Positions 47,562 through 59,431 of a stretch of 64,000 nucleotides of DNA are shown piece after piece (the first letter of the stretch is position 1; each line of letters opens with the position of its first letter). Below the pieces are notes generated by a model. The model saw only the letters and a list, made by a program, of their open reading frames with translations, was not told where the DNA came from and searched no databases. The stretch lies in assembly GCA_947000775.1 (NCBI GenBank), contig CAMQGK010000008.1, positions 2,392,501-2,456,500 of the forward strand, written 5' to 3'. Both the position numbers and the translations under genes were made by a program. The DNA is from Pterois miles (taxonomy: Eukaryota > Chordata > Actinopteri > Perciformes > Scorpaenidae).

Positions 47562-47646
47562 GTGGTTAAAAGTTTACATACACTTGTAAAGAGCATAATG
47601 TCATGGCTGTCTTGAGTTTCCAGTTATTTCTATGACTCAATTTCTG
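47562..47646 (+). mobile_element. Tc1-like element end between tRNA-Asn copies 1 and 2
   Basis: TACAGTTGTGGTTAAAAGTT followed by TACATACACTTGTAAAG and GTCATGGCTGTCTTGAGTTT has the wording of a Tc1/mariner-type terminal repeat, which inserts at TA. Only about 85 bases remain before the next duplicated tRNA unit starts. Confidence 0.6.
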
Positions 47647-47756
47647 GATTTCGTCTAAGAGATCAGTTGCTTAATAGCATCAGTAATTTAATAGCAAATG
47701 CAGGTGGGTGGGGGGCAGTTATCCAGGTGGCACCTCCTCCACATTGGACCACAGCA

Positions 47757-47762
47757 GTCTCT

Positions 47763-47813
<51 letters not shown>

Positions 47814-47830
47814 GAGCCCACCCAGGGACG
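47757..47830 (+). tRNA. tRNA-Asn (anticodon GTT), copy 2
   Basis: Plus-strand copy of the same 74-base tRNA with acceptor GTCTCTG/CAGGGAC, anticodon GTT, and TTTT at 47834-47837. It shares extensive flanking sequence with copies 1 and 3 on both sides (inverted relative to both), so the duplicated unit is about 370-400 bp, not only the gene. Confidence 0.95.
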
Positions 47831-48051
47831 TAGCTTTTGTGCTAAGTAACATCATGTAAATGAGTAAACTGGTTTTGTGATCAGTGGTTAAAGGTTAAAG
47901 AAGCCAGGAGCAAGATTAAACGACTGAGACTGGGAATGAATGAAAAACATCGCCAGTAGTCAGAGAGTCAAATTCAAAAGTTAGTGTTTCTCAAATGAAC
48001 AAATAAATAACTGGTGAATATATAATTTTAGAAAGCAGCATTGGTGGCTAT

Positions 48052-48228
48052 ATACAGTTGTAGTAAAAAGTTTACATACACCTGTAAAGAACAATGTCAT
48101 GGCTCTCTTGAGTTTCCAGTTATTTCTATAACTCTGATTTTTCTCTGATAGAGTGATTGTAACAGATACTAAAAACATTGATGAAGTTTGGTTCTTTTAT
48201 GACTTTATTATGGGTCAACTGAAAATGT
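48052..48228 (+). mobile_element. Tc1-like element end between tRNA-Asn copies 2 and 3
   Basis: TACAGTTGTAGTAAAAAGTT, TACATACACCTGTAAAG, GTCATGGCTCTCTTGAG and CTCTGATAGAGTGATTG repeat the fragment at 47562 in the same orientation but extend further. Such ends bracket the inverted tRNA copies. Confidence 0.6.
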
Positions 48229-48374
48229 GAATTTGACTCTCTGACTACTGGCGATGTTTCTCATTCATTCCCAGTCTCAGTCGTTTACTCTTGCTCCTGG
48301 CGACTTTGACCTTTGACCCCTGATCACAGAAACCAGTTTACTCTTTACATGATGTTACTTTAGCACAAAAGCTG

Positions 48375-48391
48375 CGTCCCTGGGTGGGCTC

Positions 48392-48442
<51 letters not shown>

Positions 48443-48448
48443 AGAGAC
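48375..48448 (-). tRNA. tRNA-Asn (anticodon GTT), copy 3
   Basis: Third 74-base copy, minus strand, with the same cloverleaf and anticodon and an AGCTTTTGTG terminator. The flank differs from copy 1 at several positions (for example GCTGCGTCCC against GCTACGTCCC just past the 3' end) while the gene body is unchanged, which suggests selection on the tRNA. Confidence 0.95.
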
Positions 48449-49534
48449 TGCTGTGGTCCAAATCGGAGGGGGTGCCAACTGGATAACCGCCCCCCACCCA
48501 CCTGCATTTGCTATTAAACTCTATAAGATAGTGCAGAGCAACTGATCTCTTCGACGAAATCAACACTGGAAGCTACTGAGTCTGATCTCAGGTTCTACTG
48601 AGAGGCCATGCTAATTTCTAGGATTAATTCTTTAGATCTGAGAGAGTAATGTTATTTGTGAAGTTAATATAGTTAAACTAACACTAAATAAAACATGACT
48701 GTTCTGCCATGAGCTAGTTTGAGATTTACTATCTCCTCCCACGCGTAGGCAAACAATACACACATATAATGTCTCTTTTCCGTTTCTTTCCTTTCCCCTC
48801 ACTGACCTTTAAGGCCTCCCTCTCTCATTTTCTCACTATCTCAGTCCTTTTATCTCTCTCCTTCCCTCTGGTCATTTCTGCTGAACTGCGAGGACTGAAA
48901 GATGTGGGGAAAAAAAAAAGCTCGGGATCATGGGAAGGTGTGATGGTGGGATGTCTGTCGGGACCTTAGGGATGAAAGAGCTCAGGAAAGGAGAGGAGTA
49001 GAAAAAAACAACAAAAAAAGGATATCCTTTCCTTCTTCCTCTATCAACGATTATTGAAGGAGTAGAAACTAGACGTCCGGTGGCAGCAGTGGCTCAGCTG
49101 TTCGACAGGTGCAAAAATATGCGCTTTCTGCCATGAATGTGACATACGGATTAATCTGATCACAGAGGCATTCGTCATGCTGCGTGCTCCATGTGCTGCA
49201 CCTCCTCTAGTTTGACACTTTTCACATGTGGCACAAAAATGTCTTTTAAATGGGGATCTCTACTCCTTATTCATTTATCTCACTGTCATCTGATCTGATC
49301 ATACCCGTCAGTGGCAGAACCCTGCTTCTTCTTCTCCTTCATCTTCTAACCCCCCCTCATCCATCCATCACCTCAATCCTTGCCCTAAACACGCCCTGGT
49401 ACAGTACAGCGTATCCTATGTGCAGCGATACTGAGGGAGGTCGCCGTGCGGTCACTGCGCAAAGCCTGGTTGCATTGTGACTCGGAGCTGCAGAATGTGC
49501 CATGGTGCATTAGCGCGCTGCCGCCTGGCTGAGC

Positions 49535-49535
<1 letters not shown>

Positions 49536-49600
<65 letters not shown>
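49536..49600. repeat. (GA)n microsatellite
   Basis: About 31 uninterrupted GA units followed by purine-rich sequence. Not coding. Confidence 0.95.
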
Positions 49601-49605
<5 letters not shown>

Positions 49606-52600
49606 GATAAGAGGAGGAGCTAAAGGATGGAGTAAAATGTGAAAGGATGGGGAAGCAAAAGAGGGAGGAGGATAAGAGGAAAGAGGAGGAGGAAAGTGAG
49701 GGCATCAGCGCACTTACACAAGCGAGAGTTCAGAAGCCCCAGGGGCACAGGGTCCCTGTAAGGTGGCTCATCAAATATGGAGGCATATCAAGGTTGTGTG
49801 TTCGCTCTGGTATCCTCTCGTTCTTGCTCGCTTTTCAACAGCCTCACTTCTTAACCCTTTTCTCTTCTCAATCACTTTCTTGCTCACCGTTTCTGCCCTC
49901 CGTCACTTTTGTCTCTTCTTGAAACGCTCACTCGATGACAAATTTTCCAATCTAATGTTTTTTCCATAAAAACGTTTTACACGCCACTTTTATATCTGTG
50001 AAAAGGCAGCTGAATTCTGAAGCGGTTTCTCTTCAGGTGGGGCTGACTGAATGCTTTGAAGCATCGACCTTTTCCGCGGTAGTCTACCTCCAAATCAATA
50101 GTCAAATGCTTCATTTCTTGTTTTTTTTTATATAGAAGTAGCTTAAGTATCTAAAGTATGCCTACGAAGCTACAACTCCTCAGCTGAAGTCCCAGGCCAA
50201 CTTCCTGAATCTGTAAATCCAGCTTAGACTCTTTTAAGGTGGACCAACTTTTCTCCTTAAAGTGACGAGCCACTCTTTAGGGATTTTCTCAGCTTTTTAA
50301 TTTAATTATTAATATAACTTTAAACCATTTCACCAATAGGGTTAAATCAGTAAAAATACTCTACTGGCCAATCACTTTTTTTGTATTTTTTTGTCATCCC
50401 CATTACCATCTCCCCATGATTCCAGTCCACCAGCAAAAACTACTATTAATAAAAGGGTAAAATGCCAAAACAAATCTTCAAAGAATAAATGAATAATCCA
50501 AAATGGAGGACATTTATACATAACAAAAGAAAAGTTTATAGAGAACAGCATACTGAATGTATTTCCATCCCATGTGCACTGAGTCCTGTTAAATAAAAGC
50601 AGATGGGATGCGATTGGATGATGTAATGCACCAATGGGAGAGCCCGTCACCAGCTGGCACATGATCTCACTTTCATCCTCGCCCTGAGCAGGTTTAGACA
50701 GCTCTGTTCGGCCCGTTGCTAATCTGCTCTGCACCAACTGGATGTGCTGTAGCTAATGCTTGCGCACACTCGCAGCATGCACAAACACACGTTTCATTTT
50801 ATTTTTTGAAAGCAGTGAGTATCTCAGAGTCAGAGAGATACATTTATACAGCAGGGACATCACATAAGCAGTTGCTCTAATATACTGTACATTTCTTGCT
50901 AACTGTGCTACAGACGTCATGTGGCCAAAAGCTTTTTTTTTTTTTTTTTTACATATGGACTACATACACAGTATTTAAATGAAGTGTAACAAGTTTGCAT
51001 TATAGCTGACAAATGCTTACAAGATCTTTAACCTGATTCATAAGAAAATTACCCAAAGAGTGATTGATGAGCTACTGAGATCAGGTCTGATTATGTCCAT
51101 GACACCATGTCCTAACTGCTCATGAGTGATGCCGTTTTGAGGTGAACTTTTGTCGGACACCCTGTTTCTATATTCCTGGCGTGCACTTTGAAAGCAACAC
51201 AACGAACAAGGATTCGTAAAGTTGAAGTGAGGAGTTATCTGATGCAATACCTTCATTTCAGTAATAAATAAGGTGACAGCTGGCTGGAGGGAGATTGCCT
51301 GAAAGTTTCTTACTTGCTTTTGGCTTTACTGTAAGTCATTTCCAGTAAATATCACAATATAAAATGCTTGAAAAGAACAAATTTTGGAAGATTGCAAGTA
51401 CTACTCATCCATCTCTCAAGTGGCCTCCAGTCTGATCGTAATACGTGGCTTGTTTACATGACGCAATGCTGCTAGGACATGATGTCGGTCGCTTTGAGTT
51501 CTCTGCCATCATTACGGTTGTTGCTGTTATTCCTCGTTCACCTTGACCTAACGTGACATGTCATTTTCAAATCATGAAAGTGACATTGTGCTACTCCTGT
51601 CATGCAGCAAATTCAGTGGGCGCGTGGCATCAAATGAATCATTCGTAATTGATATATTATTCGATAGCCTAATTTTTATACAAGTTATAATCATACTGGT
51701 TTAAATAAACAATTTATAGTAGTAGTAGTAAAATTAGTAATTTATAGCATAGATAGTATTTCCCATCTCTGCTGAGTAATACTTTTATGCAAAAGAAATT
51801 AAAGGGCTGTCCCAAATATATGCTGGTTCAGTGCAGTGATTGAAGCAAATACAAGCCTGAGCTATTAATTGCAGTTTTACAGTATCGTATTAGTAACGCA
51901 TTTGTTATGTAAAACAATTTTCCCCTGAGAATGTAAAAAAATAGACAACTTTTGAAATTTTAAGGAGCATACACTCTCATGCAGACTGGATTTGACAGTA
52001 CATGGACAATCAAACAGACACACTCAAATGTCAGAATAAAGAGGTCATGTCGGGGGTCGTCGTCCGGGGACTTGCGCTGAAAGTCAAACATGAAAGAGCT
52101 CTACAACTGAAGGCTCCGTACAACCTCCATGACATATGACCGAGGTCAAAGGAAGCCGCTGAGGCTGCAGCGGGGCCACGCTCTTCCTATTAATCCGTAT
52201 ACACTCACATGGCCTGTATACACATTCATGTGCACGTACACACACAGTTTACTTGTACTCACTCTTTCTGCGCACGCGCATGCATTTGTCATTGAAGTAG
52301 CAGAGTGGCCGTGTTGTGATAAAGGCGAAGGCTCTGGGGGGTTGGAGCTCGGAGCAGAAAGCCGGGGGTTCATGGCCTGTCCTTGGCCCTCCACTGGACC
52401 TTGACAGCTTTGAGTGACAGAGAATAAAAAGGGGAAGTCACAAAGGGAAGAAACTAAGGAAAATGTAAAGCTTCAGTTTTGGTAGCAAAGAGTGAAAATT
52501 GTCAGATTTAAGGCACGGCCACACGTCGAATTTAACATTTGTGGCCTGTTCAATTCCATTGTAAGCGAGCAAAGGGCCGAAAAAAAAAAAAAAAAAAATA

Positions 52601-54451
52601 TTCGCTTCCGGTGGCAAAGCAAATGCACATCATTGCATTTGAAATGCAGTTCAACTTTGGTGAACTGTCAGGCGAATATCACGTGTGTGTGACTGTGCCC
52701 TTAAACAGCCGAGAGAATAATGAGATTTCAGAATTTAAATTTGGGTTAATGAAGTTTGACGCTGCATGAATAGAAAGGGTAAGTTTAATTTAAACAACAC
52801 CATGATAAAGTAGTTTTAAGTGAATTTGGTGATTCTGAATCTTTTGAATCCCCTAAATTCTGACTTGCTAAAAAGTAAATACTGTAAACCCATACTATAA
52901 TATCGCTGCCATGACACACATTGTTCCCCAGTGCACATGAGCCTACACCCAGTTCACGCAGGGTCAAGTGGTCAATAGCAGTGATCAGACTGGCCTGCAG
53001 CCTGATGAGCCATCGACCCCCTCCGCCCCACAGAGACATGGAGAACATAACCGTTCCGATTCATACCAGCCTCATGCGTGGCGGCAGGTCCGGGGGCGTG
53101 GTGGTACAAACGGGCACTCTGAGGCCTCCGCAGCAGTGGCAGGATTGATCTGCTTTACTCGGGCCAAGTGTGAGCTGACAGTGTTACTGCACGGTCAATA
53201 CAAACACACCAGGGATGTATGAGGAGAGAGCTGTGGACTCTACATGGGAGGGTGGAAGTATTTCTGTCATACCTGCAGCCACTCATCTCCCTGTATCTGT
53301 CACAAGCTTTTACACTGACTCAGACCCAACAGGTGTTATTGAATATGCTGTACAGAACTGCATATTGATGAATGCTGTATACATGAGACATGAGTGTGGC
53401 TGCTCAATAAATAAAAAAAAAAAATCTCTTATTAGGTGGCTGTTCCTGCAGTTTCTGAGCTTTTTTTCCACATTTTACTTCTGATTTCTACATCTGCATC
53501 CTCTGTGTGCTCAGTTACTGTCAAGTAAGTCAAAAATGTGTTGTTTTTTTTTTAAGGAAATTCACTTCTTTTTAATACAAGTTTAACTTAAAACAGTATT
53601 GGAAACAGTATTGGAGGTGCTCTATCATGACTCAGTACAGAACCAAGAAAAACAACAATGACATACTTTCCTTTTTAGGCTTTTCTTATCAGATACTTAA
53701 ACAAACATATCTACCTACCTTTACAATAAGATTTAACGTTATATCTCTAGGGGTACATGGTGGGCCACAATTACTTTGGACAAATGCAAAACCGGAAATG
53801 TTGCAATTTTACATAGTGCGCTATTTCACATTTTTCCAGATTAACACAGGTGATAATTCAGATGAACACATACCTGTTTTCCTCAACTTGCAGTTTGCTG
53901 TCAATTAGCTAAACCCAGTTTAGCTCTCAGAAAGATGCTTGACACCCTGAAAGCCTGTTCTTGACCAGTTGACATCCCCTCTGAGTAACACATAGGGGAA
54001 TAATAATAAACCTATATCTAACAAACTTGCTAGCTGTTAGCAGGCTAGTAGTTAGCCACAACTCCACGTTGAATATGATTATTTTTTTAACCAGAGGTTT
54101 GGTTTAAAGCCCACGTAGCGTGGGTACAGAGTAGCGTAATCTCATTTTTTTCTTCAAAATGTGGACTTAAAAACGCGCAGCGGACTTTAAAACACTACAT
54201 CTAACTACATCGTTCACGTTTACCGTTAGCTTACTGCTTTACAAATTTAAGCTAACCAAATGATGACGAAAGATAATCAGTTTTGGGCATGCGCATTGTC
54301 GTTTCCAACTCTATGGGCACTTGCACAGATTAAATTGTTGGATAATAATAAATAACAGCAGAAAGATGATTTTTTTGTGTCATGCGTTAATCAAGATAAT
54401 GTTGTATATATTTCTAAATAACTCAGTGCCACCAACACATTTTTTCTGATG

Positions 54452-54467
54452 CCAGCAGGTGGCGCTA
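54452..54467 (+). promoter_or_regulatory. CTCF-like motif upstream of ankrd53
   Basis: CCAGCAGGTGGCGCTA fits the CTCF core CCASYAGRKGGCRS at every position. It lies about 240 bases before the ankrd53 start codon, at the edge of the gene-poor stretch, and could mark a domain boundary. Confidence 0.5.
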
Positions 54468-54690
54468 CCATCGCCTCCAGGCTTTTTCATTTATATACCA
54501 TAAAAGAAGAAACCATAAAATGGGATTAGGCCAATTTTGTGCGTGACTCAGATTAAATTATGATATGTGGGCTATTAATAATACACCCTGTATATTATTT
54601 CACATTTTTACCCAAAGGAAATAAAAAAGTTTGATTATTATTATCATGCTTGTGCTGAGTTGTCGTAAATCAGGGCTCGCTTCCTGGTTC

Positions 54691-54704
54691 GTTTCCACGG
54701 CAAC
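54691..54704 (+). promoter_or_regulatory. RFX X-box in the ankrd53 5' leader
   Basis: GTTTCCACGGCAAC matches the palindromic X-box GTTNCCATGGNAAC with one spacer difference. It ends one base before the ACC ATG G start context. RFX factors drive ciliary and testis genes, consistent with the axonemal or spindle-type role suggested for ANKRD53. Confidence 0.55.
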
Positions 54705-54705
54705 C

Positions 54706-57700
54706 ATGGGACCTATCAACAAACCCGGAAACCGGAGACGTGGGAGATGTAAAAATTGGTAAATAACGTTAAGAATATTTATAACCCAAATCTGAAATTT
54801 TATATAGTAGTCAAGGTAGCTGTTTTGAGCGCTTTAATTTGTTGTGCAGGCCATTTTGAACGTTACGTGATCGTATTCATCACATCATTGTCCAATTTGG
54901 TGCAAGTTAGCTTAAATCTCTCCCGTACTTTATGGTAGTGATAGCATTTCCAGTAGTAGTGTCTGTCTGTTTGGTTACATTTTGCAGGAAACGTACCCAC
55001 GGATCTCCCCCACACGGGTCCATGTTTCCAGCTGTTGCTGTTGGGAGCTCAGAGGAGCTGGATATCAGTGTGAACAGGCAGGTAGGCTCGTTAACATTAC
55101 AGTATGGTGACAGATATACTGAGGATGCTTGTCCTCTCCTGTGCTCAAGAGTATAGTGCAGAAGGAAGTGTAGTAATACAATAGTATTATTATATTATTA
55201 TCATTATTATTATTATAAATAATAGTATTATTATAAAAGTAGCCCACTCCAACCATAACTAGCACAAATACTTGCCCAGTATCCACATGCACACAAATAA
55301 ACCCTTAAAAACATAGTATACTTCAAGTTTATTTTATAAAGTAAACTTAATATATTTCTCAAGTATACTTCATCTAGTAAGTACTAAAATCAATGCACTA
55401 GTAGTATACTAAATTGGTCCACTTTTTAGTATATTTATATATACACATTACATTATATATTTAAGTATATTTTTATGTGTAATTTAAGTGTAAGAACTTT
55501 GAATACACAACTAGTTTACATCTATGTTGTATTTTGTACTGCAACAAGGGAACTTGTAGGTATACTGTTAGTTTACTAGTTCTATACCTGTAGCCCACTA
55601 TTTACTTGATGAAAGTACACTTTTAAGTATACTCTCAGTGAACTACTAGTATAATAGTTTTCTTTAACTTTACGTACTTAGCCAATGATTTATGCACTAC
55701 ATAAGGCTCCTTTTGCGGCTTGACTTGATGTTTTGAGGTGACATTAAAAAATAAATAAATTAGGTTTTCTTGCACGCCTCCACGGTGAATGCAAGAACGT
55801 AGATGATTTGAAATAAATGAATACAAACTTTCACACATTTTTATAGGCTGCTCTTTCAAAAAGAAAGCATAAGCCAAACGTAGACTTTTACGTATATGTG
55901 TCAGTATACGCCAAGTATAATTTTGTATAGTTTATCTCTGATAGGTACAGAAAAAGTAAACTGAAATCATACTCTATTATTTTAAGTTTAATAGAAGTAT
56001 ACTTATAACTCTTATAACTTGAATCAATGTCTTTTTGGTAAGGGGAGATAAAAAGTCATCGCTCAAAAGTTGAGTATAAAAGTCTCAGAAGTACTCACTG
56101 AGGAGAGTATTGATGTGTTATCCTGTAGGCCTGAAAGGTATTTTAGTATTCTGGGTGTAAGTAAAAAAAATATAAATGTAATTAAATGAACAAAGGTAAA
56201 CCTTGAAATGGTTGGCCTATCGGTTATTCCCTAAAAATTCTGCCTAATTCTCTAAAATATGTATTTCATTAAAAGCAAACTCATTGCCAAGATGGAAATA
56301 ATCTTATAAATTGTCAGTATTTAAAAACGAACTTGAACATCACATTGCGAAATGTAATTAATTTCCACATGTGCACCGTTCATTGCTTTCATGGCAGGGA
56401 ACGCGCAGATGTTAAGAAATAACGCTCCATTTAATTATCCCAGTAAGCCATGCCATTGAGAAAGCACGCTGTACATAACTGCATGCATAACTTGCGCTTC
56501 ATCCTCCAGGGTCTGTCAGCGCTCCACGTGGCCTGTCTTTATGGCCAGCTGGCTACTGTTCAGCAGCTCCTGGTGGAGTCCAGGCAGGGCTGGATGATCA
56601 ACAGCAGAGACCTCCAGGGTCGCCAGCCCCTTCACGTGGTCCTGTCCTCCCGGAGCTCACCGAACACCTCCTCCTGCCTCCTGTACCTGCTGGAGCGCGG
56701 GGCTGACGTCAACGCGTAGGGAGCCCTGTTTTGTGAATAATTGGTTTTTACTTTAGGCAGCTGTATTTTCTATTATGGGTTCATTTATACATTCTGTCCG
56801 CTGGATCCAGTGGCACTCAGCTGCTGTTGCATGCTTAGTCAATCACAAAAGTAAAGGCTGAACAAACAACACTGCAGAGTGCAAAAGTAAAATTGTGATT
56901 ACAATGAGATGATGGTGAAAGTTTATAGCTGCCGATGTAAGGGATAATGATGATGATTATGATGGCAACAGTAATGGCGGGGGTGATGATAACAGCAGCA
57001 GTGATGATGAAGCTGAGATGACAGTTTTTAAAATATTTTTTCCTGTTATTACCAGTACCACAGATTCAGGGTCGACCCCGCTGCACCTGGCTGCCTCTGA
57101 AGGCCTGCTGGACTGCATAGAGATCCTCACGCAGGCCGGAGCGGATGTATCGGCCCAGGACAGCTCAGGACACACTGCTCTGGATCTGGCCCGCATCTGG
57201 TGCCACAGGAAGGTGGCGAGGTAACAAGCTACAATAACACTTTGCACCAAAAATGAAAAGTTCGGTTGAAAATTGACAGATTTTCTTGTGATTTTGTGCA
57301 GGTATCTAAAAAGCTGCATGTGGCAGACAGATAAGAAGAAAGAAATGCAGGAGAGGAAGCGAGTTCAAGCTTTATACGGTGATCTTGTGGATATGGCCAA
57401 ATTGAATGATCTCAATAAAAAGGTTAGTTTGTATGTTGTTGAAGTCCAATCATCCAGCATTTGGTGGTAAGTTAACTTATAAATGACCCCCAAACTGTGA
57501 CAGAATCAGAGAAGCATTTACATATCAAAACACATTTTTGTATTCTATTCAAGGTACAGTGTGTAAGATTTGGTGGCATCTAGTGGTGTGGTTTCAGATT
57601 GCAACCGACTGAGCACCCCTCTGCTCACTTTTCAAAACTGTGGTAACGTGAGCCGCAGAGTGCAAAACCGTGGCGACACTATTCGCCTTGCTCAGAAACC

Positions 57701-58702
57701 ATCCTTACTACTACTTACTAACTAACTACTACTACCACTACTACTACTTCAGGACCAACGGTCAGTGGCATTTTCTAAAGTCAGGTGGGTGGTACCACGG
57801 TTTTACACTCTGTGGCTCGCATTTCACAAGCATGCCGGAAATGTGAAAGGCTCTCTCTAGAGCCAGTGTTTGATTTGTCCGTTCTGCACTACAGTATAAA
57901 CATGGTGGAGCAACATAGTGGACTCTGAAGAGGATCCACTCCATGTGTAGATATAAACCGCTCATTCTAAGCTCATGAAAACATGAGTCTTAGTTTTAGG
58001 TGATTATACACTAATGATGTTTTGAATATTACAGTCCATCTCTGCTAATAAATACCCCAAAATATTGCATGGTTTCTTTAAAGCAAACACAACTGAAGAA
58101 GAATTTGCAGCATATTTCTAACATATCTAAGAATCTAATCACACTTTCTCTGTGTCCATTTTCAGACACTTTCAGATGAGAAGGTGGTAGAATGGGCAAA
58201 CAAAAAAGGTTTCCCTCTCCTGAATGATTCCTCCCCCAGAGTCTCAGTGAGCCGGTACCACACCCAGTGCCTCCCATCAGATCAGCTGAGGCAGCAGCCA
58301 GGAGGTCCTCTGCAGGATGAGAGCACCTCCACGAAGCAGCCTCCAGCCTCACCCTCCAGACCTTGGACCATCTTCACGGGCCTCCAGCCTGAGGACACCC
58401 TCAAAGAGCCGGACCTTCGGGACAGCGTCACGGTGTGGAGGGACAGCAGCGGCGGCGGGCAGCCTCAGTACGCCACCAAGTGGGACAGCGTGTGCCGCCC
58501 CGCCCCTGACGTGCCTCTTGATGTCCTGGAGAGAGTGTTGTTCCCCAGAGCTTTCCCTTCCAGGATCGCATCCCCACGGTGCTTTGAGCCACAGGACATC
58601 AAGGAGGTCCAGCACAGAGGGCACCCCCAGGGGCGGAGCACCTCCCCCTGGACAGAGGTGGCCATGCACCTGGCTGAGGTGCTGGAGCCCGGACACTACT
58701 GA
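54706..58702 (+). CDS. ankrd53: Ankyrin repeat domain-containing protein 53
   Basis: Exons: 54706-54758, 54988-55081, 56510-56715, 57056-57220, 57302-57422 and 58166-58702. All junctions are GT/AG and in phase, giving 391 residues. The start is ACCATGG in ideal context. Ankyrin repeats occupy roughly residues 50-83 (GLSALHVACLYG), 84-121 (GRQPLHVVLSS...LLERGADVNA), 122-153 (GSTPLHLAASEGLLDCIE) and 154-181 (GHTALDLARIWCHRKVARYLK). A basic helix (WQTDKKKEMQERKR) follows. The C-terminal part (VPLDVLERVLFPRAFPSRI...SPWTEVAMHL) matches the mammalian ANKRD53 tail. The human protein (about 530 residues as I recall) supports spindle dynamics. The first ankyrin repeat (exon 2, MFPAVAVGSSEEL) looks about ten residues short at the exon 2/3 join, so a small exon between 55082 and 56509 may be missing from this model. 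Neighbour tex261 is convergent. Confidence 0.88.
55305..56010. repeat. AT-rich intronic repeat with recurring AGTATACT palindromes
   Basis: AGTATACT or AAGTATACTT occurs at least five times within ankrd53 intron 2 (near 55314, 55357, 55401, 55626 and 55995). I associate this pattern with non-autonomous fish DNA transposons. Ends are not resolved. Confidence 0.45.
57552..57975. repeat. Dispersed repeat in ankrd53 intron 5
   Basis: It starts GGTACAGTGTGTAAGATTTGG then CATCTAGTGGTGTGG, and ends near CATTCTAAGCTCATGAAAACA. The wording is that of a common fish repeat (recall). A short (ACT)n stretch lies inside at about 57707-57750. Confidence 0.5.
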
Positions 58703-59425
58703 TCAAAAAAAATGTATTAAAACTCATCTGGTATTGATATAACTCATAGATTTTAGGCATCAAAATTTTTTATCAGATAACATGGAAAATAATTTTGTAA
58801 TTAGAGGATATTTTAGGAAAAGATGTAGAGACATCTGGCAGTGTAACCTTCCCTGACAAAATATCCTGCCACCCCACGACTTCAGTTCAAAGTGACAAAA
58901 TTAAAAAGACGCCGCGCCTCCAAAAAGTGGGGTGAGCGGAGGGGTGAGTGAAAGGTGAGAAAACCTCAGTGAACTGGGTCACCTGTCTCCGATGTATCCC
59001 TGCACTTTCACTGCTCTACCCCCCAGGGAACAGACTGGGGATCCAGGTGAGGGCTTGTCAACAGCATGTGTGGGTTAACTGTGAGCTGTGGCCTGTCAGC
59101 TAAGTGTGTGGGTGTCGCGTTTTTTGTCTTTTTTCCTTTACTTCACACCTCAGCGGGGGTCAAAGTGCACACCAGCCTCAACCTGGTGCACCCACTGTGA
59201 CCGAACCACATGGGACTTGGGTAACATGATGCCATCCAGCTAGGCTGTCTGGCACACGCATATTTTTGAGTGGAGTTCAGGGTGACAGCAGGAAAATCCA
59301 TCATACTAAATAAAATGGAACACTAACTGGGTGAATTAACCTGATTTAATTGGAAATGACAATCTATTTTTGCCTTTATTTCCTGTGAAAAGAACCATTT
59401 AATCTGAGTTATTTCAACAAAATCT
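58703..59425. other. Intergenic gap between convergent ankrd53 and tex261
   Basis: It should hold the ankrd53 3' UTR, but no AATAAA is found soon after the stop; the first perfect one on the plus strand is near 59309. No coding exon is supported here. Confidence 0.4.
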
Positions 59426-59431
59426 TTTATT
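59426..59431 (-). terminator. Candidate poly(A) signal of tex261
   Basis: TTTATT on the plus strand is AATAAA on the minus strand, about 1.1 kb past the tex261 stop codon. That would give a 3' UTR containing the compound microsatellite at 60425-60502. Other signals closer to the stop cannot be excluded. Confidence 0.35.

Larger units (their letters stand above)
39495..54450. other. Gene-poor stretch with tRNA genes and repeats
   Basis: No protein gene could be supported except the single candidate exon at 40189-40408. Segments near 41580-41780 and 52030-52430 are GC-richer than average and could be regulatory. Repeat fragments with CCGATACCGGTTCGG occur near 40880-40990. The rest is AT-rich non-coding DNA. 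Confidence 0.4.

Noticed and set aside
47403..48448. Alternating tRNA units considered as a CRISPR-like or phage-type array
   Set aside because: Each unit is a full-length eukaryotic tRNA-Asn with polymerase III terminator and long homologous flanks. No short regular spacers exist.
19795..54690. Search for vax2 homeobox or atp6v1b1 exons expected from human gene order
   Set aside because: No frame with homeodomain (WFQNRR-type) or V-ATPase B subunit sequence was seen on either strand.
54756..54938. Open frame between ankrd53 exons 1 and 2
   Set aside because: It is intronic: the donor at 54759 and acceptor at 54987 give an in-phase join to the recognisable ankyrin-type exon.
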